This document shows, in pieces, positions 5,537 to 5,541 of a DNA stretch of 5,541 nt (position 1 is its first letter; each line of letters begins with the position of its first letter). The translations under genes and the position numbers were made by a program. Source of the stretch: Opitutia bacterium UBA5964 (lineage in GTDB: Bacteria > Verrucomicrobiota > Verrucomicrobiia > Opitutales > Coraliomargaritaceae); assembly GCA_002430605.1 (NCBI GenBank), contig DJBY01000141.1, forward strand, positions 9,112 through 14,652. Reading direction: 5' to 3'. The notes under the pieces are model-generated. The model worked only from the letters and a program-made list of their open reading frames with translations, made no database searches and was not told the origin of the DNA.

Positions 5537-5541
5537 AAACG

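Overview
The window looks like chromosomal DNA from a free-living Gram-negative bacterium of roughly 50% GC. The style of the lysyl-tRNA synthetase and of the metal ATPase, weak Shine-Dalgarno usage and palindrome-rich intergenic DNA suggest Verrucomicrobiota, perhaps Opitutae. That placement is an impression from the proteins, not a computed result.

Layout from left to right. (1) 3-410 (+) is the C-terminal end of a family 3 extracellular solute-binding protein with an unusual Ca-loop-like tail. (2) 443-482 is a hairpin that can terminate transcription from both directions. (3) 504-1994 (-) is lysS, complete, with all class II motifs. (4) 2030-2382 (+) has no intact gene but holds the remains of a RES-domain toxin, missing its N-terminal part and frameshifted. 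The presumed lysS promoter lies inside this relic. (5) 2373-2515 holds a large imperfect inverted repeat followed by iterated TTTCAG words. (6) 2538-3032 (+) is a small DUF456 membrane protein. (7) 3033-3170 lies between two convergent 3' ends and holds two palindromes that are inverted copies of one another, with compensatory stem changes. (8) 3171-5414 (-) is a P1B-4 type metal-efflux ATPase (SPC and HEGST signatures). (9) 5415-5541 is its regulatory region: a perfect 10-1-10 palindrome matching the Fur/PerR operator form just upstream of the ATG, a second nested inverted repeat, and a strong ribosome-binding site at the right edge for a divergent gene starting just outside.

The most informative part is the right end. 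A P1B-4 ATPase behind a PerR-like box reproduces the logic of Bacillus PfeT, Listeria FrvA and Streptococcus PmtA, which export Fe(II) under Fur/PerR-family control. The other genes do not form a pathway: lysS is housekeeping, and the solute-binding protein and DUF456 protein are single genes with no visible operon partners.
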